The position numbers and the translations under genes were made by a program. Source: Aeromonas tecta (GTDB taxonomy: Bacteria > Pseudomonadota > Gammaproteobacteria > Enterobacterales > Aeromonadaceae). From it: 64,000 nt of DNA. The first letter of the stretch is position 1, and each line of letters opens with the position of its first letter. The notes beneath the pieces were generated by a model. That model was not told the origin of the DNA. It searched no databases and saw only the letters and a list, made by a program, of their open reading frames with translations. The DNA is taken from contig NZ_CDCA01000045.1 of assembly GCF_000820185.1 (NCBI RefSeq), positions 1 through 64,000 on the forward strand. The letters are read 5' to 3'. Positions 27,832 through 37,025 of this stretch are shown here, piece after piece.

Positions 27832-29569
27832 TCTACTGCCATTTCTGCGTCTCTACCGCCAGCATTGGCTGAGCCTCTCCCTCGGCCTGCTGCTGGCCTT
27901 CGTCACCCTGGTGGCCGGCATGGGGCTGTTGTCCCTCTCCGGCTGGTTCCTCTCCGCCGCCGCGGTGGCCGGGCTGGCCGTCTCCAGCCGTGACACCTTC
28001 AACTACATGACCCCGGCCGGTGGCGTGCGCTTCTTCTCCATCGTGCGCACCGCCAGCCGCTGGGGTGAGCGGGTGGTGAGCCACGACGCCACCTTCCGGG
28101 TGCTTACCCGGCTGCGGGTCTGGTTCTGGCAAAAGCTCTCGCCGCTCTCGACCGGTACCCTTGCCGGGTTCCGCCAGGCGGACCTGCTCAACCGGCTGGT
28201 GGCAGACATCGATGCCATGGACCACGTCTACCTGCGCCTCATCACCCCCATAGGGGCGGCCCTGCTCAGCTGTGCCGGCCTGGTGTTCTTCCTCTCCTTC
28301 TTCGACAGCGAGCTGGCCCTGACTCTGGGCGCCATCCTGCTGTTTGGCATGATTGCCCTGCCGCTGGTGTTCTTCTTCGCCGGCAGCAAGCCGGGCCAGG
28401 CCTTGATCGCCGAGAAATCCAGCCTGCGTACCCGCCTGGTGGATTATCTGGACGGCCAGGCCGAGCTGCAGATGTTTGCCGCCGCCCCCAAGGCGCTCGA
28501 TGAGTTGCAACAGGCCGAGCAGGCCCTGATCCGTGCCCAGGCCCGCATGGCCAGGGTCAGCGGGCTGGCCAATGCCAGCGTGCAACTACTGAGTGGCTGG
28601 ACCCTGACCCTGATGCTGTGGCTGGCCGGCCACGGTGTGGGCGGGGCTACGCCGGATCCCATCACGGCGCTGATGGTGTTCGCCACCCTGGCGAGCTTCG
28701 AGGCGCTGCTGCCGCTGGCGGGCGCCTTCCAGCACCTCTCCACCAGCCTCACCTCGGCCCGCCGTCTCAACGAGATCCTGCAAGAGGCCAAGGCCCCCGA
28801 CTGGGGCAACGAGCAGCAGCACGCCCGCGCGGGCAGCCTGCAGATAAAGGACCTCACCTTCAGCTATCCGGCAGTCTCTTCTGGCACGGACGTCGAGCCC
28901 GTGCTGCGTGGTTGCTCCCTGCAGCTGAAGGCCGGCGAGAAGCTGGCCCTGCTGGGCCAGACCGGCTGTGGAAAATCCACCCTGATGGGGCTGCTGACCC
29001 GGGAGTGGAACCTGCAGCAAGGCGAGATATTGCTCGATGGCAAGCCGCTCACCGACTACAGCGAAGCGGCGCTACGCGCCTCCTTCTCGGTGGTGAGCCA
29101 GCGAGTGCACCTGTTTGCCGATACCCTGCGAGGTAACCTCAAGCTCGCCGCGCCGGACGCCAGCGATGAGCAGCTTATCGAAGTGCTGGATCAGGTCGGT
29201 CTCGATAGCCTGCTCGAAGACGATGCGGGTCTGGATGCCTGGCTGGGGGATGGTGGTCGGCCGCTTTCCGGCGGCGAGCGTCGCCGCATCGGCCTCGCCC
29301 GCGCCCTGCTGCACGACGCCCCGCTCTGGCTCTTGGATGAACCGACCGAGGGGCTCGACAGCCAGACCGAGCGGGAGATCATGGCCCTGCTGTTCAAGCT
29401 AGGGGCCGATCGCTCCCTGCTGCTCATCTCCCATCGCCTGCTGGGGCTGGAGCAGATGGACAGGATCGCCCTGATGGAAGAGGGGCAGATCCGCCTGTGC
29501 GCCCCTCACGCAGAGCTGCTGGCCGATGACTACTATCGCAGCCTGCACCAGCGGCTCACCCCAGCCTGA
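27824..29569 (+). CDS. cydC: Cysteine/glutathione ABC exporter subunit CydC
   Basis: 581 residues from the ATG at 27824 (MRDLLPFLRLYRQHWLSLSLG), overlapping cydD by 8 bp; a longer frame through cydD is spurious. Six membrane segments (to about residue 300) carry the CydC hallmark GWFLSAAAVAGLA...FNYMTPAGGVRFFSIVRTASRWGERVVSHDATFRVL. The ATPase domain has Walker A GQTGCGKSTL, signature LSGGERRRIGLAR and Walker B LWLLDEPTEGLD. It is the partner of CydD. Confidence 0.95.
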   Translation: MRDLLPFLRLYRQHWLSLSLGLLLAFVTLVAGMGLLSLSGWFLSAAAVAGLAVSSRDTFNYMTPAGGVRFFSIVRTASRWGERVVSHDATFRVLTRLRVWFWQKLSPLSTGTLAGFRQADLLNRLVADIDAMDHVYLRLITPIGAALLSCAGLVFFLSFFDSELALTLGAILLFGMIALPLVFFFAGSKPGQALIAEKSSLRTRLVDYLDGQAELQMFAAAPKALDELQQAEQALIRAQARMARVSGLANASVQLLSGWTLTLMLWLAGHGVGGATPDPITALMVFATLASFEALLPLAGAFQHLSTSLTSARRLNEILQEAKAPDWGNEQQHARAGSLQIKDLTFSYPAVSSGTDVEPVLRGCSLQLKAGEKLALLGQTGCGKSTLMGLLTREWNLQQGEILLDGKPLTDYSEAALRASFSVVSQRVHLFADTLRGNLKLAAPDASDEQLIEVLDQVGLDSLLEDDAGLDAWLGDGGRPLSGGERRRIGLARALLHDAPLWLLDEPTEGLDSQTEREIMALLFKLGADRSLLLISHRLLGLEQMDRIALMEEGQIRLCAPHAELLADDYYRSLHQRLTPA

Positions 29570-29583
29570 TCCCGATATACGCA

Positions 29584-29614
29584 AGAGGGGGCTTCCATGC
29601 CCCCTCACTCTTTT
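29584..29614 (+). terminator. Terminator after cydDC
   Basis: The stem GAGGGGGC/GCCCCCTC is followed by ACTCTTTT, 14 bp past the cydC stop. Confidence 0.8.
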
Positions 29615-29767
29615 GACACAACACCCGTCCGATGATGCTGCGCCCTACCAAGGGGCGGCACCGGTCTGATCCCCATCACACCCCACCTCCATGGCTAAAA
29701 ATGGGGCTGGTCCCGGGCAGCGACTGACCCCTATAATGGTCCCCTCACCGTTCAACAAGATGCCGCC

Positions 29768-30142
29768 ATGAAACGCCTGACCCTATTGCTGCTGCCCCTC
29801 TTCACCTCCGGTTGCGCCTATTTCTCCTTCAACAGCAACCTGGACAAGGAGAACTTCGACGAGTACTTCAAGCCGGGCAGCGTCCAGGTCTATGAACAGG
29901 GTCAGCTGGCCGACCTCAACTACCTCTACCTCGGCACCGTCGAGGGGGAATCCTGCCAGAGCGATGCCAACCAGGCGGTGCCGAACGCAGGTGAGGCCCG
30001 CACCCTGGCTCGCCGCCGTGCAGCCGACATGGGTGGCAACGGCATCACCTTCGACAAGTGCGCCGAGTTCAGCGATGTGCCGGGCTGCCTCAAGCAGGTG
30101 ATCTGCTACGGCCAGGCGCTGAAAGTCGCCGAAGAGAAGTAA
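29768..30142 (+). CDS. rcsF: Outer-membrane stress-sensor lipoprotein RcsF
   Basis: A 124-residue lipoprotein with lipobox TSGC near residue 16. The RcsF domain is clear: SVQVYEQGQLADLNYLYLGTVEGESCQ, then a basic Arg-rich helix, GGNGITFDKC, VPGCLKQVICYGQAL. Four mature-domain cysteines (SCQ, KC, GC, IC) correspond to the two non-consecutive disulphides of E. coli RcsF. RcsF senses envelope damage and signals through IgaA to the Rcs phosphorelay. The spacer before the domain is shorter than in E. coli and lacks its Pro-rich run. The next gene starts 4 bp after the stop. Confidence 0.88.
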   Translation: MKRLTLLLLPLFTSGCAYFSFNSNLDKENFDEYFKPGSVQVYEQGQLADLNYLYLGTVEGESCQSDANQAVPNAGEARTLARRRAADMGGNGITFDKCAEFSDVPGCLKQVICYGQALKVAEEK

Positions 30143-30146
30143 GCCT

Positions 30147-30533
30147 GTGGCGCTCGCCATCGTCCGGCTCGGCAGCCCCCGTCTACCTGACGAGGGGCTC
30201 CGCATTGGCACCGTCCGTCGGCCACCCCGTGGCGTGCCCAAAGCTGAGTTCGCGAGCCAAAATTGGTACGACGTCTGGTTCCCCAACCTGGCCCCCAGCC
30301 CCGAGACCATGAAACTCGGTCAGGGCGCCGAGACCCAGACTCAGTGGGCCGCCTTCTGCAAACAATACAAGGTCGAGATGACCAGCCCAGCCGCGAAGCA
30401 CGATCTCGCGCTGCTGGCCGCCCTCTCCCACCACACCAATCTGTCGGTGGGCTGCTACTGCGAACAGGAATCCCGCTGTCATCGCAGCATTCTCAAGGAG
30501 CTGCTGGTCGGCTGCGGTGCCACCCTGCGCTAG
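30147..30533 (+). CDS. DUF488 family protein
   Basis: 128 residues starting at a GTG 4 bp after the rcsF stop, with GAGAAG upstream. DUF488 features include a short beta start with R-x-G-S-P-R, the segment WYDVWFPNLAPSPE, and the conserved cysteine/arginine end VGCYCEQESRCHRSILKELL. The function of the family is unknown; the Cys-rich CYCEQESRCHR motif is reminiscent of a phosphatase-like or metal site. Co-transcription with rcsF is likely from the spacing. Confidence 0.8.
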   Translation: MALAIVRLGSPRLPDEGLRIGTVRRPPRGVPKAEFASQNWYDVWFPNLAPSPETMKLGQGAETQTQWAAFCKQYKVEMTSPAAKHDLALLAALSHHTNLSVGCYCEQESRCHRSILKELLVGCGATLR

Positions 30534-30550
30534 TGCCGGATGAAGAGCTA

Positions 30551-30587
30551 AAAAAGAGGACGCCCCGCGAGGCGCCCTCTTTTTTTA
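30551..30587 (+). terminator. Terminator after the rcsF-DUF488 pair
   Basis: An imperfect hairpin AAAAAGAGG-A-CGCC/GGCG-CCCTCTTTTTTT. A short repeat follows it (CGATACTTTCCACT and CGATATTTTCCACT, 30588-30618). Confidence 0.82.
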
Positions 30588-30659
30588 CGATACTTTCCAC
30601 TTTCACGATATTTTCCACTGCCTACACCGTTCCGTATTCAGGGTGCAGGCACAGCACGC

Positions 30660-31655
30660 CTACGGTATGGCGTGCGCGGCCAACACCCGTTGACGCAGCG
30701 CCGCCTCCTCTTCGGCCGTCATCCCGGTCGCCGCGCCCTGCCCCCCTTCCGCCAACCAGTTCGCCAGATCCGCTACCGTCTCCTCCAGCGGCCGGAAGTT
30801 CAGCCCCTGCACTATGGCCGCCTCGGCGCTGATCCGGCCATAACCCCCATACTCCACCAACTCATTGGGCAGCAGGGTCGGATAACTCTGCCAGGGCTCT
30901 ACCCCGGCGGCCAACAGCTCAGGCCAGGGCACCCACTCAGGCTGGATGGGCACCACCGGAGTCAGCCGGGCGGCAATGCGCTCCACCCAGTCTCCCAGCG
31001 CGATACCGGGCTTGAGCAGGTTGAACACGCCGCCAAGGCGCTGCTCGGCGGCTCGCAGCACGAACTCGGCGCAGTCGCACACGTCCAGGTATTGCAACCT
31101 GTCCTGCCCGGTACCTGGCAGCAGCCAGGGGCCGCCCTGCTGTACCCGCCTCACCCACCAGGCGAGACGACCCGTGTGATCATAAGGGCCACACAAGACT
31201 CCGGGGCGCAGGATACAGAGCCGTTCCCCCCAGTGGGCGCGGTACTCTGCCTCGCACAGCACCTTGAGGGGACCGTAGTCGTCGGGCATCTCCCCTGCGG
31301 GGATCTCGTGCAGGGGCGCCGACTCATCCATCCCCTTGAGGGCGAAGTCGCGATAGACGCTGATGGTGGAGATGAAGATGAGGTGCTCGCAGCGCCCCTG
31401 CAGCGCCGCCGAGAGGCTGGCCGCCTGCTCGGGTCGATAGCAGCAGGTGTCGATGACCAGATCCCAGTACAGCCCTGCCCCACGCAGGGCGCCGAGATCA
31501 TGATCCCTGTCACCATGCAGCTGCTGCAGATCCCGCCAGTCCGGGTGCTGGCGGCGGCCGCGGTTGAACAGGGTCACCTCGTGGCCCCAATCCAGCGCCA
31601 GCGCGCTGAGGTGGCGGCCCAGAAACCCCGTCCCCCCTATGATAAGCAGTTTCAT
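30660..31655 (-). CDS. NAD-dependent epimerase/dehydratase
   Basis: A 331-residue extended SDR protein. The Rossmann motif GGTGFLG begins at residue 8 (MKLLIIGGTGFLGRHL), followed by NRGRR, which suggests NADP preference. The serine region is FISTISVYRDF, and the catalytic tyrosine/lysine motif appears as YGPLK. Later segments VLCGPYDHTGRLAWWVRR and QYLDVCDCAEFVLRA are typical of nucleotide-sugar or isoflavone-reductase-like epimerases. The natural substrate is unknown. Confidence 0.8.
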   Translation of the reverse strand: MKLLIIGGTGFLGRHLSALALDWGHEVTLFNRGRRQHPDWRDLQQLHGDRDHDLGALRGAGLYWDLVIDTCCYRPEQAASLSAALQGRCEHLIFISTISVYRDFALKGMDESAPLHEIPAGEMPDDYGPLKVLCEAEYRAHWGERLCILRPGVLCGPYDHTGRLAWWVRRVQQGGPWLLPGTGQDRLQYLDVCDCAEFVLRAAEQRLGGVFNLLKPGIALGDWVERIAARLTPVVPIQPEWVPWPELLAAGVEPWQSYPTLLPNELVEYGGYGRISAEAAIVQGLNFRPLEETVADLANWLAEGGQGAATGMTAEEEAALRQRVLAAHAIP

Positions 31656-31880
31656 ACCTGTGACTCCTTGTCGGCATGGTTGGCGCCTGGCTGGGACGCG
31701 GACCGGATGGCAATCGTTTTTCCTGCCCCTACCCTACGCAAGTCGGCGCCCCTCGGCAGCCCCCAGCGGGCCGGGATGGGACGGGGATCACGGCGGTATT
31801 GATGGGATGGGCGAGGCGGCGAGCCTGCGTTTTGGGGCCGCCTGTGCTAAATTGCCGGGGTTTTTAGCCACGAGTCCGCC

Positions 31881-32585
31881 ATGAAGTTCGAAATCGACAC
31901 CCTCGGGATCATCCACTCTCCCTACAAGGAGAAGTTCGCCATCCCCCGCCAGCCCGGTCTGGTCAAATCGGCCCGTGCCCGTCTCGAGCTGCTGCCTCCC
32001 TACGATCAGCCGGATGTGCTGCGCGGCATAGAGCAGTTTTCCCACCTCTGGCTCAGCTTCGTGTTCCACCAGACCATGGCCCAGGGCTGGCACCCGACGG
32101 TGCGCCCGCCACGGCTCGGCGGCAACGAGCGAGTCGGGGTCTTCGCCACCCGCTCCACCTTCCGCCCCAACCCGCTTGGGCTGTCGGTGGTGGAGCTGCA
32201 CGGGGTGGGCCGCGAGCGCGGCAAGCTGTGGCTCGAACTCGGCGCCGTGGACCTGCTGGACGGCACCCCCATCGTCGATATCAAGCCTTATATCCCCTAC
32301 GCCGACAGCCTGCCGGACGCCCGTGGCGGCTTCGCCCCGGATGCCCCCACCCCGCCGCTGGCGGTGAGTTTCAGCCCTGCAGCGGAGCAGCAGCTCGGTC
32401 AGCTCACCTCCCGTCACCCAGAGCTTCGCCAGCTGGTGAGCGAGGTGCTGGCCCAGGATCCACGCCCGGCCTACAAGAAAGGCAAGCCGGACGACAAGGA
32501 GTACGGGGTGAGATTGTTCGACCTGAACGTGAAATTTAAGATAGATGAACCAGAGTGCGTGATTTTATCTATAGAAGTGGCGTGA
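31881..32585 (+). CDS. trmO: tRNA (N6-threonylcarbamoyladenosine-37 N6)-methyltransferase TrmO
   Basis: A 234-residue TsaA/TrmO-family protein. Diagnostic segments are IGIIHSPYKEKFAIPRQPGLV-like, VLRGIEQFSHLWLSFVFHQTM, RPPRLGGNERVGVFATRSTFRPNPLGLSVVEL and DLLDGTPIVDIKPYIPYADS. TrmO uses SAM to methylate t6A37 of tRNA-Thr(GGU). The C-terminal domain (from about residue 160) with DPRPAYKKGKPDDKEYGVRLFDLNVKF is the usual TrmO accessory domain. Confidence 0.92.
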   Translation: MKFEIDTLGIIHSPYKEKFAIPRQPGLVKSARARLELLPPYDQPDVLRGIEQFSHLWLSFVFHQTMAQGWHPTVRPPRLGGNERVGVFATRSTFRPNPLGLSVVELHGVGRERGKLWLELGAVDLLDGTPIVDIKPYIPYADSLPDARGGFAPDAPTPPLAVSFSPAAEQQLGQLTSRHPELRQLVSEVLAQDPRPAYKKGKPDDKEYGVRLFDLNVKFKIDEPECVILSIEVA

Positions 32586-32606
32586 AAAACATCAATCAGG
32601 CAGTGT

Positions 32607-32633
32607 AAAAAACCACCCAGCGGGTGGTTTTTT
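32607..32633. terminator. Bidirectional terminator between trmO and the KASIII-like gene
   Basis: AAAAAACCACCC/GGGTGGTTTTTT forms a strong stem with flanking A and T runs, between two converging genes. Confidence 0.92.
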
Positions 32634-32658
32634 CATGGTAAGAGCAGGGTCGGAGCTA

Positions 32659-33780
32659 TTAGCGACGCTGCAACAGCAGGCTGCCGATAGAGTAGCCGGC
32701 GCCGAAGGAGCAGAGCACGCCGCGTGCGCCGCTCGGCAAGTCCTGATTGAACAGGTGGAAGGCGATGATGGAGCCCGCCGAGCTGGTGTTGCCGTAGCTG
32801 TCCAGGATCACCGGCGCCTCTTGCTGGCTGGTATCGTGCCCCAGCAGCTTGCGGCCGATGAACTGGTTCATGGTGAGGTTGGCCTGATGCAGCCAGAGCC
32901 GATTCAGCTCCCCTGCCTCCCAGCCCTGCACGGCCAGCTGGCCAGAAATCTGATCGCACACCAATGGCAGCACCTCCTTGAACACCTTGCGCCCCTGCTG
33001 ACGGAACAGCTTGTCATCGCCGTAGCGGGTGCGCGGGCTGAAGCGGTTCAAGAAGCCGAAGTTGTTGCGGATGTTGTTGGAGTACTGGGTCACCAGCTTG
33101 CTGGCCACTAGCTGCCAGGGGTTGGCCACCTTGCAATCGGCTTCGCGCTCCAGCAGCACGGCGGTACAGGCATCGCCGAAGATAAAGTGGCTGTCTCTAT
33201 CTCTAAAGTTGAGATGGCCCGAGCAGATCTCCGGGTTCACCACCAGCGCCAGCTTGGCGGTGCCCGCCGCCAGCAGATCCGCCGCCGTCTTGATGCCGAA
33301 GGTGGCCGACGAGCAGGCCACGTTCATGTCAAACGCCATGCCACTGGCACCGAGATAGTGCTGCAGCTCGATGGAGAGCGCCGGATAGGGGCGCGGCATA
33401 TTGGATGCGGCGACGATGACGAGATCGATCTCACCCGGTTCGCGACCGGCGGCGATCAGCGCCTGCTCGGCGGCGGCCACTGCCATCTCCACCATGATGG
33501 AGGGCTTGTCGTCCGGGCGCTCGGGGAGCAGCGGCTGCATGATGTCCGGATCCAGCACCCCCTCCTTGCTCACCAGGTAGCGGCTCTTGATGCCGGAGGC
33601 CTTCTCGATAAACTCGCAGCTCGAGTGCTGCTTGGCATCCAGCTGGCCGGCGTCGATGGCGGAGGCGTTCTCCTCGTTGTAGAGATCCACATATTGATTG
33701 AAGGCGGCCACCAGCTCTTCGTTGTTGACGGCAAAGGGAGGGGTATAGAGGCCTGAGCCACTGATTACTATGGAAGTCAT
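32659..33780 (-). CDS. Beta-ketoacyl-ACP synthase III-like protein
   Basis: A 373-residue thiolase-fold condensing enzyme. The catalytic triad is in place: Cys in MNVACSSATFGIKTAADLL, His in LWLHQANLTMNQFIG and Asn in DSYGNTSSAGSIIAFHL. A C-terminal glycine-rich motif CSFGAGYSIGSLLL follows. It is longer than housekeeping FabH (about 317) because of an N-terminal insertion (FNQYVDLYNEENASAIDAGQ), a trait of the FabH2-like group of Vibrio and Pseudomonas. It may start acyl chains from an unusual acyl-CoA. It is not in a fatty-acid synthesis cluster here. Confidence 0.85.
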   Translation of the reverse strand: MTSIVISGSGLYTPPFAVNNEELVAAFNQYVDLYNEENASAIDAGQLDAKQHSSCEFIEKASGIKSRYLVSKEGVLDPDIMQPLLPERPDDKPSIMVEMAVAAAEQALIAAGREPGEIDLVIVAASNMPRPYPALSIELQHYLGASGMAFDMNVACSSATFGIKTAADLLAAGTAKLALVVNPEICSGHLNFRDRDSHFIFGDACTAVLLEREADCKVANPWQLVASKLVTQYSNNIRNNFGFLNRFSPRTRYGDDKLFRQQGRKVFKEVLPLVCDQISGQLAVQGWEAGELNRLWLHQANLTMNQFIGRKLLGHDTSQQEAPVILDSYGNTSSAGSIIAFHLFNQDLPSGARGVLCSFGAGYSIGSLLLQRR

Positions 33781-33834
33781 CTTTGCTCCTGGCCGGGTGC
33801 AATCCCGGCTTGTCTGTTTTGTAGGGTAAGAGGG

Positions 33835-35001
33835 TTATAGCCGATCGATCGCCTCGGCGAGACCGGCCAGGGTCAGCGGGTGCATGCGCCCACCGATCAG
33901 GTCATTCATCAGCTTGATGGAAGGATGCCAGAGCCACTCCCGTCTGGGGAGGGGATTGATCCACACCAGTTTGGGGTATTGGTGCTGCAGCCGGGTGAGC
34001 CACAGCTGACCCGGCTCCTCGTTCCAGTACTCGACGCTACCGCCGGGCCAGCTGATCTCATAGGGGCCCATCTTGGCATCCCCCACCAAAATCACCCGAT
34101 AGTCGCTGCCATAGGTACGCAGCAGACGACAGGTGTCGAATTTCTCCTCGAAGCGACGGTTGTTGTCCTGCCAGACGAAGTCGTAGAGGCAGTTGTGAAA
34201 ATAGAAAAACTCCAGGTGCTTGAACTCGTGTCGCAGGGCCGAGAACAGTCGCTGCACCTCGGCCACGTGGCTGTCCATGGAGCCCCCCACGTCGAAGAAC
34301 ACCAGCAGCTTGACCCCGTTGTGGCGCTCGGGTCGCAGCTTCACATCGAGCCAGCCCTGGCGGGCCGTGCTGCGAATGGTGTCGTCGAGATCCAGCTCGT
34401 CGAGGCTCCCCTTGCGCACCCAGCGCCTGAGTTTGCGCAGGGCCAGCTGGATGGCGCGCTGGCCCAGGGGGGCGTCATCGTCGCTGAAGTTGCGAAAGTG
34501 GCGCGCCTCCCACACCTTGGCGGCACGGCCATGCTGCCCCTCGCCCCCCATTCGCACCCCTTCCGGGTGAAAACCGCCGTGGCCGAAGGGACTGCTGCCC
34601 CCGGTGCCCACCCACTTGTTGCCACCGGCATGGCGCTCTTTTTGCTCCGCCAGCCGCTGATGGAGGGTTTCCAGCAACTTGTCCAGGCCCCCCAGGGATT
34701 GCAGCAAGGCTTTATCTTCCGGGCTCAGTAGCCGTGCAAACTCCTGGCGCAGCCAGTCATCCGGCAAGGTTTCCGGCAATAAGGGGCTGGCCTGCAGGCC
34801 ATCGTAATACTCGGCGAAGGCGCGATCGAAGCGATCGTAATGGGCCTCGTCTTTTACCAGCAGGCAACGAGCGAGTAGATAAAACTCATCCATGTCGAGG
34901 CGGACGAGCCGGGCGGTAAGCGCCCCGTGCAGGTCCAGCAATTCCCGCAGGCTGCAGGGCAGCTTGTGGCGACGCAGATGGGTGAAGAAGTCAATCAGCA
35001 T
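33835..35001 (-). CDS. CoxE-like VWA-domain protein
   Basis: A 388-residue protein whose start abuts the MoxR stop. The N-terminal half is helical (MLIDFFTHLRRHKLPCSLRELLDL). A VWA domain begins near residue 220 with LLVFFDVGGSMDSHV, so the MIDAS has D-x-G-G-S rather than D-x-S-x-S. The C-terminal part includes ILVGDAKMGPYEI. MoxR/CoxE-type pairs work as chaperone-like complexes that insert metals or mature enzyme complexes (for example in CO dehydrogenase assembly). The client here is unknown. Confidence 0.85.
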   Translation of the reverse strand: MLIDFFTHLRRHKLPCSLRELLDLHGALTARLVRLDMDEFYLLARCLLVKDEAHYDRFDRAFAEYYDGLQASPLLPETLPDDWLRQEFARLLSPEDKALLQSLGGLDKLLETLHQRLAEQKERHAGGNKWVGTGGSSPFGHGGFHPEGVRMGGEGQHGRAAKVWEARHFRNFSDDDAPLGQRAIQLALRKLRRWVRKGSLDELDLDDTIRSTARQGWLDVKLRPERHNGVKLLVFFDVGGSMDSHVAEVQRLFSALRHEFKHLEFFYFHNCLYDFVWQDNNRRFEEKFDTCRLLRTYGSDYRVILVGDAKMGPYEISWPGGSVEYWNEEPGQLWLTRLQHQYPKLVWINPLPRREWLWHPSIKLMNDLIGGRMHPLTLAGLAEAIDRL

Positions 35002-35844
35002 TCAGCCGCCGCGCCGGGCCAGGAAGGCCAGCTTCTCGAACAGGTGCAGATCTTGCTCGGTCTTGAGCAGGGCGCCATAGAGGGCCGGCACCAGCTTGCC
35101 CGGCTCGCGGGTGCGCATCGCCTCGGGAGAGATGCCATCGGCCAGCAGCAGCCGGATCCAGTCAAGCAGCTCCGAGGTGGAGGGTTTCTTGCGCAGCCCT
35201 TCCACCGCCCGCAGCTCGAAGAACAGGCTCATGGCCTCGTCCAGCAGCGCCTCTTTCAGCTTGGGGTAATGCAGATGGACGATGGCCTGCATCTCGGCCT
35301 TGTCGGGGAAGCGGATGTAGTGGAAGAAGCAGCGGCGCAGGAAGGCATCCGGCAGCTCTTTCTCGTTGTTGGAGGTGATGATGACCACGGGGCGCTGGCG
35401 GGCTTTGACTCGCTCGCCGGTCTCGTAGACGTCGAACTCCATTCGATCCAGCTCCAGCAGCAGATCGTTGGGGAACTCTATGTCCGCCTTGTCTATCTCG
35501 TCGATAAGCAACACGGGCCGCTGCTCGGCGCTGAAGGCCTGCCACAGCTTGCCCCGGCGGATGTAGTGGTTGATGTCCCCTACCCGCGGATCGCCGAGCT
35601 GGGAGTCCCGCAGCCGCGCCACTGCGTCGTATTCATAGAGCCCCTGCTGGGCCTTGGTGGTGGACTTGATGTGCCAGGAGATGAGCTCGGCGCCGAGGGA
35701 CTCGGCCACCGCCTCCGCCAGCACCGTCTTGCCGGTGCCGGGCTCTCCTTTAATGAGCAGCGGCTTCTCCAGCACCACGGCCGCGTTGACGGCCATACTC
35801 AGATCCTTTGAGGCGAGATAGCGATCGCTTCCTGCAAATCCCAT
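35002..35844 (-). CDS. MoxR family AAA+ ATPase
   Basis: A 280-residue AAA+ protein. Walker A is GEPGTGKTVLAEAVAES (about residues 37-53), Walker B is PVLLIDEIDKAD, sensor 1 is VVIITSNNEKELPDAFLRRCFFHYIRFP (with the Arg finger pair), and a sensor 2 lid domain follows. MoxR ATPases act with a VWA-domain partner; the gene for that partner begins directly at its stop codon. The two are certainly one operon. Function is known only by family. Confidence 0.92.
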   Translation of the reverse strand: MGFAGSDRYLASKDLSMAVNAAVVLEKPLLIKGEPGTGKTVLAEAVAESLGAELISWHIKSTTKAQQGLYEYDAVARLRDSQLGDPRVGDINHYIRRGKLWQAFSAEQRPVLLIDEIDKADIEFPNDLLLELDRMEFDVYETGERVKARQRPVVIITSNNEKELPDAFLRRCFFHYIRFPDKAEMQAIVHLHYPKLKEALLDEAMSLFFELRAVEGLRKKPSTSELLDWIRLLLADGISPEAMRTREPGKLVPALYGALLKTEQDLHLFEKLAFLARRGG

Positions 35845-35910
35845 GGCGTCCGTTCCCTTGGTAGCACAAGGCCCGCCCTGGGCCCAGGTAATAAAGAATA
35901 AGTTCTATAT

Positions 35911-35934
35911 GTTGTAATAACATATTGTTATAAC
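35911..35934 (+). promoter_or_regulatory. A+T-rich dyad upstream of cysK
   Basis: GTTGTAATAACATATTGTTATAAC forms an imperfect palindrome in the A+T-rich region between moxR and cysK, about 75 bp before the cysK start. CysB often binds such A+T-rich, loosely symmetric sequence. That assignment is speculative. Confidence 0.3.
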
Positions 35935-36007
35935 GATTCGTCACTTCTCATTCAGAAATCACAGGGTAATCTGGTTTCATCGCCTTAACAAACACAGGGA
36001 TAGCACC

Positions 36008-36976
36008 ATGAGCAAAATTTTTGAGGACAACAGCCAGACCATAGGCAACACCCCACTGGTTCGTCTCAACCGTGTTACCAAAGGCCGCGTGCTGGCCAAG
36101 ATCGAGAGCCGCAACCCGAGCTTCAGCGTCAAATGCCGGATCGGTTCCAACCTCATCTGGGATGCCGAGAAACGCGGCGTGCTGACCAAGGGCAAGGAGA
36201 TCATCGAGCCCACCAGCGGTAACACCGGTATTGCTCTGGCTTTCGTGGCAGCCGCCCGTGGCTATCCCATCACCCTGACCATGCCGGCCACCATGAGCCT
36301 GGAGCGCCGCAAGCTGCTCAAGGCGCTGGGCGCCAACCTGGTGCTGACCGAAGGCCCGCTGGGCATGAAGGGCGCCATCGCCAAGGCCAACGAGATCCTG
36401 GAATCCGAGCCGGGCAAGTATGTGCTGCTGCAGCAATTCGAGAACCCCGCCAACCCCGAGATCCACGAGAAGACCACGGGCCCGGAGATCTGGGAAGCCA
36501 CCGACGGTGACATCGATGTGTTCGTGGCGGGCGTCGGCACCGGCGGCACCATCACCGGTGTCTCCCGCTTCATCAAGCAGACCAAGGGCAAGGCCATCGT
36601 TTCCGTGGCGGTCGAGCCGTCAGAATCTCCGGTCATCAGCCAGAGGCTGGCCGGCCTCGAGATCAAACCCGGTCCGCACAAGATCCAGGGCATAGGCGCC
36701 GGTTTCATCCCGGGCAACCTGGACTTGACGCTGCTGGATCGCGTCGAGCAGGTGAGCAGCGATGAGGCCATCGAGATGACCCGCCGCCTGATGGAAGAAG
36801 AGGGCATTCTGGCCGGGATCAGCTCTGGCGCCGCCGTGGTGGCCGCCGCCCGTCTGGCCGAACTGCCGGAGTTCGAAGGCAAGACCATAGTGGTGGTGCT
36901 GCCGAGCGCCGCCGAGCGCTACCTCTCCAGCGCCCTGTTCGCCGGGGTGTTCAGCGAGCAGGAACTGCAGCAGTAA
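36008..36976 (+). CDS. cysK: Cysteine synthase A
   Basis: A 322-residue PLP enzyme, O-acetylserine sulfhydrylase. The PLP lysine is K42 in [11 protein letters not shown], the PLP phosphate loop is [10 protein letters not shown], and the substrate-binding loop is [12 protein letters not shown]. The C-terminus ends [10 protein letters not shown]. Length and sequence match E. coli CysK closely. It precedes the ptsHI-crr operon, as in E. coli, but has its own terminator. Confidence 0.97.
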   Translation: MSKIFEDNSQTIGNTPLVRLNRVTKGRVLAKIESRNPSFSVKCRIGSNLIWDAEKRGVLTKGKEIIEPTSGNTGIALAFVAAARGYPITLTMPATMSLERRKLLKALGANLVLTEGPLGMKGAIAKANEILESEPGKYVLLQQFENPANPEIHEKTTGPEIWEATDGDIDVFVAGVGTGGTITGVSRFIKQTKGKAIVSVAVEPSESPVISQRLAGLEIKPGPHKIQGIGAGFIPGNLDLTLLDRVEQVSSDEAIEMTRRLMEEEGILAGISSGAAVVAAARLAELPEFEGKTIVVVLPSAAERYLSSALFAGVFSEQELQQ

Positions 36977-36996
36977 TTGATCTGCTTACATCAAAA

Positions 36997-37025
36997 CAAC
37001 GGCGCTCTTCGGGGCGCCGTTTTTC
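36997..37025 (+). terminator. Terminator after cysK
   Basis: The stem ACGGCGC(TCTTCGG)GGCGCCGT is followed by TTTTTCTTT. Confidence 0.85.
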
